From contig JAFLEH010000011.1 of the NCBI GenBank assembly GCA_017301995.1, forward strand, positions 120,511 to 184,510: a DNA stretch of 64,000 nt, in the 5' to 3' direction. Below, piece by piece: positions 49,431 to 58,162 of the stretch. How positions within the stretch are numbered: the first letter of the stretch is position 1; every line of letters starts with the position of its first letter. The translations under genes were made by a program, and so were the position numbers. The stretch is from Verrucomicrobiota bacterium (lineage in GTDB: Bacteria; Verrucomicrobiota; Verrucomicrobiia; Verrucomicrobiales; Akkermansiaceae). The notes under the pieces are model-generated. The model saw nothing but the letters and a program-made list of their open reading frames with translations, made no database searches and was not told the DNA's origin.

Positions 49431-51695
49431 TCAGAGCCCCAACCCCTTCAGCAATCTCGCGGCATCCTGATGGGACGGATTCCGCCGCAACGCCTCGCGG
49501 GCCGCGGTGGCTGCGGCCTCGCGCTGGCCGAGTTGGAGGTAAATCGTCGCCAGCGCGTAGGGCGGTCCGGGGTCGGCGGTGTCGGTGTCGCTGGCGTTTC
49601 GGAGAGAAATGATGGCGGCTTCCCGCTGGCCTTGGCCGGATAGAAGCAGGCCGAGATTGTAGTAGGCGCGCGAATAGCGCGGGTTGAGGCGGATGGCCTC
49701 TCGCAGTTTTGCCTCGGTACCTTTGGGGTCGCCCAGTTCCGAGAGCGCGAGGGCGGTTAGGTAGGGGATCTCCGGGTCGGTCGGGGCGCGCTTTGCCGCG
49801 GTTTCCAATGCGGTTAGGCTATCCTTGGTTTTGCCGTTTTCCGCGAGAAACACCGCGAGGTCCCGCAGAGGAGCCGCAGTTCCCTGGTCCCAATCCGCGG
49901 CCGCCCGCATGTCGGCCACCGCGGCGTCAACATCCCTGCGGTGTGCCGCCAATTGCGCGCGCCGCATCCGTCCGGCAGGTTGGTCGGCCTGGTGGTTGGC
50001 GACCTCGGCAAGTTCGCCCATCAGCGGATCATTCGCGCCGAGTCGGGCCAATCCGGACCAACCGGCTTCGAAACGGACCGACCGGACGGGATCCCGGATC
50101 AGCCGGGACCATGCGTCGGTGGATTGAGGCCAACGCCCTAGCAGGCCGGCCGCCGCGGTTCGAACCACCGGGTCCGGGTGGTTGGCGGCCCTGGTCGCTC
50201 TATCAAGCACGCGGCTGTCGCCTGGCCACGACATCATCAGGCGCAGGAGGGTGGCCTGCCAGGCGGCGTTGTCCTCGCGGTCGAACGCGTTGAGCAGTCC
50301 GCCGATCGCATCCGGGCGATTGGCGAGACCGGCGGCCATCGCGCGGGTCCGGTCGCGGTCGAAGGGGCGCTCGCGCGGGCCGTACCATTTCTCGGTCCAC
50401 TCGATCTGCCAGTCGATGCCCTTGTCGGCATGGCAGTTGTTGCAGGCGTTGGGCACGCCGAGTTCCTTGGTCAGAACGGGATCGGGGCTTGGGAACCGGT
50501 GATCGCTGCGGGGATCGCGCGCCATGTAGGGTTTCTTGGGCATGTGGCACTCCACGCAGCGGTTCCCGGCGGTGCCGGGCTTGTGGAATGAATGGGCGAC
50601 GGGATCGATGATCTTCGCCTCGCGCTGGCCGGTGGCGTGGCACTGGAGACAGAGCGAGTTGTTGTCCACCGCCGCTTTTCCGCCCTTCGGTGTGGCGGCG
50701 TGGGCATCGTGGCAATCGACACAGGAGATCCCTTTGTGGCCCATGCGGGACAACAGCAGCGAGGTGAAATTGTAATCCTCGTCGATCTGCTGGCCATCGG
50801 GATGATAGAGTCCGGGCTGGCTGGGAAGGGCGGGACTGTAGTGGTCGTAGAAGTCGTCGCCGATTTGGAATTTCTCGTCGAACTCCTCCCGCCGCGCGTG
50901 GCAGGTGGCACAGGAGTGCATCCATTGTTTCGGAGTGAATTTTTTCTTCGGATCCACCAGGCATTCGTTGGACGCGCGGCCTTCGCGGTTAGGTCCGTGG
51001 CATTGGGCGCAGCCAATTCCTTCCTCCAGCCAACCGGTGCGGTAGCCGTCGGTGGATTCGTCGTAGTTTTTCCGATATCCCGAGAAATGGCAGTAGGCGC
51101 ATTGGCTGTTCCAGTTCATGCCCCGTTGCGACCAATGCCCCCATTCGTGCGGTTGGCGCTGGTCATCGCCGAACATGCTGAACCATTCCTTTTTGAGCGG
51201 ATCCCACGACGCATCCGGCACCTGATAGCGGCCGTTGCCGAAGTCCAGCACATATTGGATCAGGGGACGATGGCCGATGGCCATCACCGGTTTGACGGAA
51301 ATCGGGTTGCCCCCGCTGGAACTTTTCCAATCAACCTGCGGGAACTTCTGGCCGCCGGAAAAGGTCCATTCGTTGGTTCCCGCTTTCAGGGAGTTGTCCA
51401 CAAACGCCCACGAATCCTCCACGGAGCCGATCTTGCGATGGGCCTTGGCATGGTGGGAATTCTGCCAGATGTCGTGCGCCTGGACATGACAGATGCGGCA
51501 ATCGGCGGATTTCGACATGACCGGCTCGGCTGCCGGACTCTTTCCAGCCTGGGAATGGCTCTCCTTGCGGCCGCATGAAACCATGCCTGCCGCAACCGCG
51601 AACCACAACCATAACCGAAACACCCGCACCGCGCCAACCTGCGTGAGCGCGGCACCGTTGGCAAGCCGAACCGGCATTGAAAATCGTCGGCGCAT
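49431..51695 (-). CDS. octahaem c-type cytochrome with HEAT and TPR repeats
   Basis: This 754-residue exported protein has eight CxxCH haem sites: CRICH, CAYCH, CAQCH, CATCH, CVDCH, CLQCH, CVECH and CNNCH, spread from about residue 66 to 421. The N-terminus has a hydrophobic signal ending at a possible lipobox (LWFAVAAGMVSC). Residues about 430-560 look like HEAT-type armadillo helices (for example HPDPVVRTAAAGLLGRWP), and the last 150 residues are TPR units (SRAYYNLGLLLSGQGQREAA). The start is uncertain, and the ATG at 51695 or 51677 is preferred, because longer frames overlap the divergent dus gene. A periplasmic or surface electron carrier linked to scaffold helices; the redox partner is unknown. 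Confidence 0.85.
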   Translation of the reverse strand: MRRRFSMPVRLANGAALTQVGAVRVFRLWLWFAVAAGMVSCGRKESHSQAGKSPAAEPVMSKSADCRICHVQAHDIWQNSHHAKAHRKIGSVEDSWAFVDNSLKAGTNEWTFSGGQKFPQVDWKSSSGGNPISVKPVMAIGHRPLIQYVLDFGNGRYQVPDASWDPLKKEWFSMFGDDQRQPHEWGHWSQRGMNWNSQCAYCHFSGYRKNYDESTDGYRTGWLEEGIGCAQCHGPNREGRASNECLVDPKKKFTPKQWMHSCATCHARREEFDEKFQIGDDFYDHYSPALPSQPGLYHPDGQQIDEDYNFTSLLLSRMGHKGISCVDCHDAHAATPKGGKAAVDNNSLCLQCHATGQREAKIIDPVAHSFHKPGTAGNRCVECHMPKKPYMARDPRSDHRFPSPDPVLTKELGVPNACNNCHADKGIDWQIEWTEKWYGPRERPFDRDRTRAMAAGLANRPDAIGGLLNAFDREDNAAWQATLLRLMMSWPGDSRVLDRATRAANHPDPVVRTAAAGLLGRWPQSTDAWSRLIRDPVRSVRFEAGWSGLARLGANDPLMGELAEVANHQADQPAGRMRRAQLAAHRRDVDAAVADMRAAADWDQGTAAPLRDLAVFLAENGKTKDSLTALETAAKRAPTDPEIPYLTALALSELGDPKGTEAKLREAIRLNPRYSRAYYNLGLLLSGQGQREAAIISLRNASDTDTADPGPPYALATIYLQLGQREAAATAAREALRRNPSHQDAARLLKGLGL

Positions 51696-51752
51696 TGACT
51701 TGCGGCCGCCCATCGGAGAGGATGCGCCGCGCCGAGTTTCCGATTCATTCTC

Positions 51753-52781
51753 ATGCGAGACCTGCTTCCCAGCCACCGACCCGCTCTGGTCCTCGCTCCC
51801 ATGCAGGACATCACGCACCTTGCGTTCATGCGGGTGCTGGCCCGGCGGTCGGCGCCCGACTGGTTTGTCACCGAGTATTTCCGGGTACATCCGAATTCCA
51901 AACCCGAGCGGCACATTGTCCGGGCGATCACCGGAAACGACACCGGGAAGCCGGTTTTCGCGCAGTTGATCGGGGATGACCTGCCATCGTTGGTCCGGAC
52001 CGCGCGGGCGCTTGAACGGTTTTCCATTGCCGGAATCGATATCAATCTGGGGTGCCCGGCGCCGATTGTTTGCCGGAAGAACGCGGGTGGCGGACTGCTC
52101 CGCAGACCGGATGAACTTCGCGTTCTGCTAGATGGACTGCGCGCCGCGGTCCCCGGCCGGTTCACCGCGAAGACCCGGATCGGTTATGCCTTGCCGGAGG
52201 AGTTCCCGGAATTGTTGGAGTGCTTTTCCGGAGTGGGACTGGATGGCCTTACGATTCATGCCCGCACGGTGAAACAGTGCTACAAGGGACCGGTTGATAC
52301 CACGTTGGTGGCACTCGCCGCGCGGGTGATGCGGTGTCCGGTCATCGCCAACGGCAACATTGTGGACGCCGCCACCGCGCTGGCCTACCATCGCCTAACC
52401 GGCGCGTCCGGGCTGATGGTCGGCAGGGGCGCGATCCGCAACCCGTGGATCTTCTCCCAAGTCGATGCGGCGTTCTCCGGCGCCGCGAGTCCTGTTCCAA
52501 GCCATTTCGATTTGTTGGAATATATCAACGAACTGTATGACGCGGTTGCGGCGGAAACCGTGACGTTCTGTCCGAAGGGCCACGTGCAGCGGATGAAACG
52601 CACGGTGGTCTATATCTGCCATGGTTTGGGCAACGGATTCGAGCACGCGCTCCGCCGCTGTGTGACACCGGATGAATTCCACGCGATCTGCCGCGACCAA
52701 TTGGCGTCGTCCGAGCCGCTTCCGGTCCTGCCGCCGGATGACTCGCCGCTGTTCAGCGGATTCGGCGGATTGCTGGAATGA
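51753..52781 (+). CDS. dus: tRNA-dihydrouridine synthase
   Basis: This 342-residue FMN enzyme reduces uridine to dihydrouridine in tRNA. It shows LVLAPMQDITHLAFMRVLAR, GIDINLGCPAPIVCRKNAGG (including the catalytic Cys), AKTRIGY and HARTVKQCYKG with AANGNIVD-like spacing. Which of the DusA, B or C subgroups it belongs to is not settled. The start overlaps no other gene and lies 57 bases from the divergent cytochrome. Confidence 0.94.
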   Translation: MRDLLPSHRPALVLAPMQDITHLAFMRVLARRSAPDWFVTEYFRVHPNSKPERHIVRAITGNDTGKPVFAQLIGDDLPSLVRTARALERFSIAGIDINLGCPAPIVCRKNAGGGLLRRPDELRVLLDGLRAAVPGRFTAKTRIGYALPEEFPELLECFSGVGLDGLTIHARTVKQCYKGPVDTTLVALAARVMRCPVIANGNIVDAATALAYHRLTGASGLMVGRGAIRNPWIFSQVDAAFSGAASPVPSHFDLLEYINELYDAVAAETVTFCPKGHVQRMKRTVVYICHGLGNGFEHALRRCVTPDEFHAICRDQLASSEPLPVLPPDDSPLFSGFGGLLE

Positions 52782-52785
52782 TCTG

Positions 52786-54393
52786 CTAGAAACCGGCCTG
52801 CTCCAGTTCGCGGGCGAAGGCTTCCAGATCGTTGTAGTTGTTGCGCCAGGTGGTGTACATCACGCCGATCACGCCATCGTGTCGCTTCGCCGCCGCCAGC
52901 CACGGGCGGATGGACGCCGGGCCGGAATCATAATATCCGGCCAGAATCTGGCGGTGCCCGCGTTTTGCGAAGAATCCCAGACTTTCCGCGGCTTTGCCGC
53001 TGTTCCAATTGACGATCAGGACGGACGGGTCGAGGCCGTTCCAACTTTCCGATAGTGTGCCGTTGACCAGATAGTAACGGTCCGTGGCGTTGTGGAACGG
53101 GTCGAACATGTCGCTCCACACCGCGATGCGGGCGCCGGGAGCCGTGCGCTTGAGGATGGAGGCGCATGCGCGGGCATCGGCCGCCGCGATTTGGCCGGGT
53201 GTTAGGTGGCGTGACTTGCAGGCGTCGTCCCAGCCGAGCACGCGCCATTCGTCGTGGCTCATCATGTGGGTTTGGGCGCCCCACAGTTTTCCGATTCGGT
53301 TCGCCTGGTCTTCCAGCAATCGCATCGTGGCCGGTTCGGACGGACAAACGCAGACCTGTCCGTCATAGATGATATGCGGATGGAAATAGGACACCAGCAA
53401 CCGTGTGCCGTCGGGGATTCCGCGGGTTTTTAGGGATGGCGGTTCGTGCCACGCCGTGTATTCGCCTGGCCAAGGATGGATTCCGAGCAGGGGATCCTTG
53501 AGCGGTTCAAAGTCGGTGCCTTCCTTCAGCTCGCGCCCGTTTGCGATGCGCACGGCAAGAGGTGTGCCCGGTCGGCGCAGGAGGTTCACCGGTCCGCATT
53601 CGCGGATTGAGGCGTCGTCCCACCAGATATCGCCCTGATGGCCGCCCCAGACGCCGAAATAGAGGGTGGCCGAGGTGTTGGATAGCGAGTTGAAGGTGAC
53701 ATGGTGGGTGGTCCATTCCTGATCGGGTTTCACGCCGGAGTTGGTCCATTGGAGGTTGGTGCCGTCCGCGGCAAGCACCTTGATTTCGGCGGACGATCCG
53801 GTGAATTTGGCGGTTTTGACGCGGACCGAGACATGATACTGGCGGAATGGTGTTAGAGCGAGCTTGTGGGCGAGCCGGGAGTTTGCGTTGGTGGGGCCGG
53901 AACGCATCGCGCCGTTGTCTTCGGTCAGGTTGTCGTCCACGAACGCCCACGCCTTGCGGTCGGACATCGTTCCGTCGGTTAGCCGGACGCCATCCGGCAC
54001 ATGACGGGCGATGCCGTCGCGGACCTCGAACACCGAGTTCCTAACCGGAAGTCCCTCGGCGAGATTCGGATCGTGAAACAGCAGGGAGTTCGAATAGCCG
54101 ATCGGAAAGACCGCGGGGATGATCCCGATCTTGAGTCGGTTGGCCTCTTCGCGGACGCGTTCGGCGTTGGTGAAATAGCGCGGTATCACATCGCCGAGGC
54201 GTGAGAACTTGCTGTCGGCAAGCAGCGCGTGGGTGTATCCCGCCGATTTGGCGCGTTTCATCAATCCGATGACCCGATCGGCTTCGGCATCCACTTGGAA
54301 ATTCGCGGGCAGATAGACCCAGCGTTCCTTCGGCGCGGCGAATGCCGAAACGGTGGTGAACAACAAGGCGGCGAGACAATGGACCTGGCGCAT
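52786..54393 (-). CDS. secreted glycosidase-like protein with a carbohydrate-binding-like domain
   Basis: This is a 535-residue protein with a signal peptide (MRQVHCLAALLFTTVSAFAA). The N-terminal 150 residues (WVYLPANFQVDAEADRVIGL) and C-terminal 250 residues together look like a TIM-barrel enzyme resembling GH20-type proteins (SHDEWRVLGWDDACKSRHLT, PGARIAVWSDMFDPFHNATD). The middle section, about residues 160-280, resembles a jelly-roll carbohydrate-binding module. The fold assignment is tentative and the catalytic pair is not confirmed. It lies just upstream of the sdhA 3' end, with the usual sdhB position vacant. Confidence 0.65.
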   Translation of the reverse strand: MRQVHCLAALLFTTVSAFAAPKERWVYLPANFQVDAEADRVIGLMKRAKSAGYTHALLADSKFSRLGDVIPRYFTNAERVREEANRLKIGIIPAVFPIGYSNSLLFHDPNLAEGLPVRNSVFEVRDGIARHVPDGVRLTDGTMSDRKAWAFVDDNLTEDNGAMRSGPTNANSRLAHKLALTPFRQYHVSVRVKTAKFTGSSAEIKVLAADGTNLQWTNSGVKPDQEWTTHHVTFNSLSNTSATLYFGVWGGHQGDIWWDDASIRECGPVNLLRRPGTPLAVRIANGRELKEGTDFEPLKDPLLGIHPWPGEYTAWHEPPSLKTRGIPDGTRLLVSYFHPHIIYDGQVCVCPSEPATMRLLEDQANRIGKLWGAQTHMMSHDEWRVLGWDDACKSRHLTPGQIAAADARACASILKRTAPGARIAVWSDMFDPFHNATDRYYLVNGTLSESWNGLDPSVLIVNWNSGKAAESLGFFAKRGHRQILAGYYDSGPASIRPWLAAAKRHDGVIGVMYTTWRNNYNDLEAFARELEQAGF

Positions 54394-54563
54394 GGCGACG
54401 ATACGCAACCGGATCCCTCGGTTCTTCCGTCATTTGCTGTTTCCGGTGGCGCGCCGTTGCCCAGAGCGGGGGAGAATGTATGGGGAACGACCGGCTGCGG
54501 AGGCACGGTTCATTCTCAGTTCATTCTATGCGGCTCCGGCGGTACCGCGCCATCTGACACACC

Positions 54564-56534
54564 TTAGGCGTAACTGCGGATTGAGACCTTCACGTTTTCG
54601 AAGGTGAGCGCTTCCTTGTGGAGATTGGGCTTGTTGCCCACTCCGGTGTATTCCCAGCAGGCGACGTGGGCGAAATTGGCGTCATCGCGTTTGGCCTCGC
54701 CCGGTTGGGTGCTGCCGTCCTTGACTTCCGGATCGCTGTCGAAGAACTGGTGCTCGGTCCGGAAGTGGCCGCCGCAGGATTCCTCGCGCTCGCGGGCGTC
54801 GTAGCACATGACTTCGGCGAATTCGAGGAAGTCGGCCACGCGGGTGGCTTTCTCGAGTTCCATATTGGCGAACTCGCCGCTTCCGGGGATGCGGACGTTT
54901 TGCCAGAACTCATCGCGGATGGCGGGGATCTTCGCCAGCGCTTGGGTTAGACCCTCGCGGGAGCGGGCCATGCCGCAGTTGTCCCACATGGTTAGGCCCA
55001 GTTCGCGGTGGAACGAATCCACCGAGCGCTTGCCCTGGATGGAGAGCAGCTTGGAAACGCGTTCGCGGCATTCGTCCTCGGCGGCCTTGAACTCCGGCGC
55101 GGCGGTGGTGATGGTGCCGGGTTTCTGGGAAACCAGGTAGTTCGCGATGGTGGCCGGGATCACGAAATAGCCGTCGGCCAGACCCTGCATCAGGGCGGAC
55201 GCGCCGAGGCGGTTGGCTCCGTGGTCGGAGAAGTTCGCTTCGCCCAGAACATGGAGACCGGGGACGTTGGACATCAGGTTGTAGTCCACCCAAAGACCGC
55301 CCATCGTGTAGTGGACCGCCGGATAGATCATCATCGGCACCTGATAGGGATCCTCGCCGGCGATTTTCTCATACATCTGGAACAGGTTGCCGTAGCGGGA
55401 GCGGATCACCGGTTCGCCGAGGCGCTTGGTGGCGTCGCGGAAATCCAGATAGACGCCGAGGCCGGTCGGGGCGATGCCGCGTCCGTCGTCGCAGGCTTCC
55501 TTGGCGGCGCGGGAGGAAATGTCGCGCGGGGAAAGATTTCCGAACGACGGGTATTTGCGCTCCAGATAATAGTCGCGCTGGTCTTCCGGCACGTCGTTGG
55601 GGCTCATCTGCTTCTTCTGGAGCTTCTGGGCGATTTCCTTCGACTTGGGCACCCAGATGCGGCCGTCGTTGCGGAGCGACTCGGACATCAGGGTGAGTTT
55701 CGATTGATAGTCGCCACTCACCGGGATGCAGGTCGGGTGGATCTGGGTGAAGCAGGGATTGGCAAAGAGCGCGCCGCGTTTCGCGGCGCGCCACGCGGCG
55801 GTGACGTTGCAACCCATCGCATTGGTGGAAAGGAAGAACACGTTGCCGTAACCGCCCGTCGCGAGGATCACCGCGTCGCCGGCGTGGGTGGTGATCTTGC
55901 CGGTGGTCAGATCTCTAACGACGATGCCCTTCGCGTGACCGTCCACCAGAACCATGTCCAGCATTTCGGTGCGGGGATACATTTTGACGCCGCCCTTCTG
56001 GACTTCCTTGGAAAGCGCCTGATAGCAGCCGATCAGGAGCTGCTGGCCGGTTTGGCCGCGGGCGTAGAACGTGCGCGACACCTGCGAGCCGCCGAACGAG
56101 CGGTTGTCGAGCAAACCACCGTATTCGCGGGCGAACGGCACACCCTGCGCGACGCATTGGTCGATGATCGAGTTGGCCACTTCGGCGAGGCGGTGGACAT
56201 TGGCCTCACGGGCGCGGAAGTCGCCGCCCTTGATGGTGTCGTAGAACAGGCGGCGCACCGAGTCGCCGTCGTTCTGATAGTTCTTGGCCGCGTTGATCCC
56301 GCCCTGGGCGGCGATCGAGTGGGCGCGGCGCGGGCTGTCCTGATAGCAGAAGCATTTCACCTGATAGCCCATTTCCGCGAGCGAGGCGGCGGCGGCACCG
56401 CCGGCCAGGCCGGAGCCTACGACGATGACGGTGAATTTCCGTTTGTTGGCCGGATTGATGAGCTTGGAGTCCATCTTGTGCTTGGACCATTTCTGTTCAA
56501 GCGGGCCGGACGGGATTTTGCTGTCGAGGATCAT
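54564..56534 (-). CDS. sdhA: succinate dehydrogenase / fumarate reductase flavoprotein subunit
   Basis: This is a 656-residue FAD protein. The FAD-linked His is in [17 protein letters not shown] (about residue 73), and the Rossmann motif [20 protein letters not shown] lies near the N-terminus. [13 protein letters not shown] carries conserved active-site residues, and the C-terminal HFRTEHQFF region is present. This is the long type paired with a single-subunit cytochrome b (Bacillus/Bacteroides type). It follows sdhC by about 34 bases in an operon, but no iron-sulphur sdhB follows. Acts on the inner membrane in the TCA cycle and respiration. Confidence 0.95.
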   Translation of the reverse strand: MILDSKIPSGPLEQKWSKHKMDSKLINPANKRKFTVIVVGSGLAGGAAAASLAEMGYQVKCFCYQDSPRRAHSIAAQGGINAAKNYQNDGDSVRRLFYDTIKGGDFRAREANVHRLAEVANSIIDQCVAQGVPFAREYGGLLDNRSFGGSQVSRTFYARGQTGQQLLIGCYQALSKEVQKGGVKMYPRTEMLDMVLVDGHAKGIVVRDLTTGKITTHAGDAVILATGGYGNVFFLSTNAMGCNVTAAWRAAKRGALFANPCFTQIHPTCIPVSGDYQSKLTLMSESLRNDGRIWVPKSKEIAQKLQKKQMSPNDVPEDQRDYYLERKYPSFGNLSPRDISSRAAKEACDDGRGIAPTGLGVYLDFRDATKRLGEPVIRSRYGNLFQMYEKIAGEDPYQVPMMIYPAVHYTMGGLWVDYNLMSNVPGLHVLGEANFSDHGANRLGASALMQGLADGYFVIPATIANYLVSQKPGTITTAAPEFKAAEDECRERVSKLLSIQGKRSVDSFHRELGLTMWDNCGMARSREGLTQALAKIPAIRDEFWQNVRIPGSGEFANMELEKATRVADFLEFAEVMCYDAREREESCGGHFRTEHQFFDSDPEVKDGSTQPGEAKRDDANFAHVACWEYTGVGNKPNLHKEALTFENVKVSIRSYA

Positions 56535-56568
56535 GGCTGCGGGTGGTTAGGAATTGGAGAATTGGAAA

Positions 56569-57294
56569 TCAGCGGCCGAAACCGAAGACGAGAATGGCGA
56601 TGGGGATGGAGACGAAGCCGACGAAAATGAACACGCTGTAGGCGACCGAAACCAGCTTGAGCAGCGCCGTGGCTTTCTTGGAGCGCAGGCCGAGGGTCTG
56701 GAAGATCGACTGAACGCCATGGGAAAGATGGGAGCAGAGCAGCAGCATGCCGAGGATATAGAAAGCGGAAACATACCAGACGGAGAAACCGTCGATCACC
56801 ATCAGCCAGGCGTTGTGGACGCCGTGTTCGGCGCCGGGGAGCTTGAAGTTCTGGTAGCGTTCGGCGGTATCATAGCCGGCTGCCGCCCCGGCCCGCACGG
56901 TGAAGTGCAGCATGTGGTAGATGAAGAACACCAGGATGGTCAGCCCGGAAACGATCATCACCCGGGAGGAGAGCGTGGCCTGGATGGTGGACTTGCACTC
57001 GTATTGCTTGCGCGCCGCACGGTTCTGCAGGGTGAGCGCCACGGTGGCGGCGATGTGCAGGCCCAGCGCCGCGATCATCACCAGGCGGAACAGCCAGATG
57101 CCCGCGCCGTGGAGCATGTGATGCAGGAAGTAGGCGTAGGCGTTGAACGGTTCGGCCCCCATGAAAACAACCAGATTCCCCACCAGATGGCCGGCCAGGA
57201 AGAGGACGAGAAAGGCTCCGGTGATGGCGACGATCAGTTTTTTCCCGATCGACGAGGTCCAGATCGCGGTTAGGCAGGATGTGATGGCATTCAT
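56569..57294 (-). CDS. sdhC: succinate dehydrogenase cytochrome b subunit
   Basis: This is a 241-residue membrane anchor with about five helices, of the type found in single-anchor, di-haem succinate:quinone oxidoreductases. Helices include LIVAITGAFLVLFLAGHLVG, WLFRLVMIAALGLHIAATVA and VMIVSGLTILVFFIYHMLHF, with candidate haem-ligand histidines in GHLVGN, HIAAT, YHMLHF and SHLSHG. It precedes sdhA in the operon. Confidence 0.93.
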   Translation of the reverse strand: MNAITSCLTAIWTSSIGKKLIVAITGAFLVLFLAGHLVGNLVVFMGAEPFNAYAYFLHHMLHGAGIWLFRLVMIAALGLHIAATVALTLQNRAARKQYECKSTIQATLSSRVMIVSGLTILVFFIYHMLHFTVRAGAAAGYDTAERYQNFKLPGAEHGVHNAWLMVIDGFSVWYVSAFYILGMLLLCSHLSHGVQSIFQTLGLRSKKATALLKLVSVAYSVFIFVGFVSIPIAILVFGFGR

Positions 57295-57540
57295 GGTGGG
57301 ATGGAGAACGGAAGCGAAATCGGATGTGCCGCAGACTGCGACCCGCCCGAGGCTAGCGATCCGGACCGGGCCAGATCAAGCCCAACCCGCCAAAGTCGCA
57401 GAATCCGGGGAATGAAAGGCAGGAAATGCGGAAACGGGCGACTCGGCGGGATGTCGGTCAGTGAAATCGAGCGGATCTTGCTTTCGGCATCGCCGTATGC
57501 CACACTCGCCTCGCAACGCAACCGCTGGAATCCACCGATC

Positions 57541-58017
57541 ATGATCGCGAAACAAATCATCCGGGCCATATTGCTCGTCGTAGCTCTCGGAGCGCTCGCC
57601 ATTTGGGCGAACTCCGCCTATCGGAAATCCCAAGGGGCCGGATTGGGAGGCCCGAAGACCGATGATCCGGCCGCTGTGCCCGGCCATCAGGTGGTGATGA
57701 CCTATTTCATCAGCGGCGAACGTTGCGAAAACTGCAGGAAGATCGAGGCGTTGGCCCAGGAAACCGTGGCACGCGAGTTCGCCGCGGACGAAGCCGCGAA
57801 ACGGGTGGTTTTCCGGGTGGTGGACACCGGCGCGCCGGGCCAGGCCCATTTTGTCAAGGACTATCAGCTCACGGAGAAAATGGTCGTCCTGTGCCATCGG
57901 GTGGACGGCAAGGAAACCGAGTGGCGTGCCATGGAAAAAATCTGGGATCTGTTGGACGACCCCGACGGTTTCCGCAACTACCTGGCCGAGGGGATCCGGG
58001 GGTATTTGAAACGATAA
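57541..58017 (+). CDS. thioredoxin-fold protein, ArsF-like
   Basis: This is a 158-residue protein with an N-terminal membrane segment (IIRAILLVVALGALAIWANS) and a thioredoxin-like domain. The redox-type pair is in SGERCENCRKIEALAQ (CxxC), matching the pattern of a family annotated as the ArsF-like subunit of a nitrophenyl-compound nitroreductase. The ATG at 57541 keeps the anchor at the N-terminus. Periplasmic orientation and function are inferred. There is 145-base space before the next gene. Confidence 0.7.
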   Translation: MIAKQIIRAILLVVALGALAIWANSAYRKSQGAGLGGPKTDDPAAVPGHQVVMTYFISGERCENCRKIEALAQETVAREFAADEAAKRVVFRVVDTGAPGQAHFVKDYQLTEKMVVLCHRVDGKETEWRAMEKIWDLLDDPDGFRNYLAEGIRGYLKR

Positions 58018-58162
58018 TCGGTGAAGATATCCAAAAAATCAGGAAATTTTAACAAATTGCCCCGATTTTTGAGATTTTGCGTGTCACTTTGCGTAAAATA
58101 TCCGATACTGCGCGCGGGAGCCATTGGCGGGTCGCCGGTGGGATTCCGCGCGCCATTTTCCC

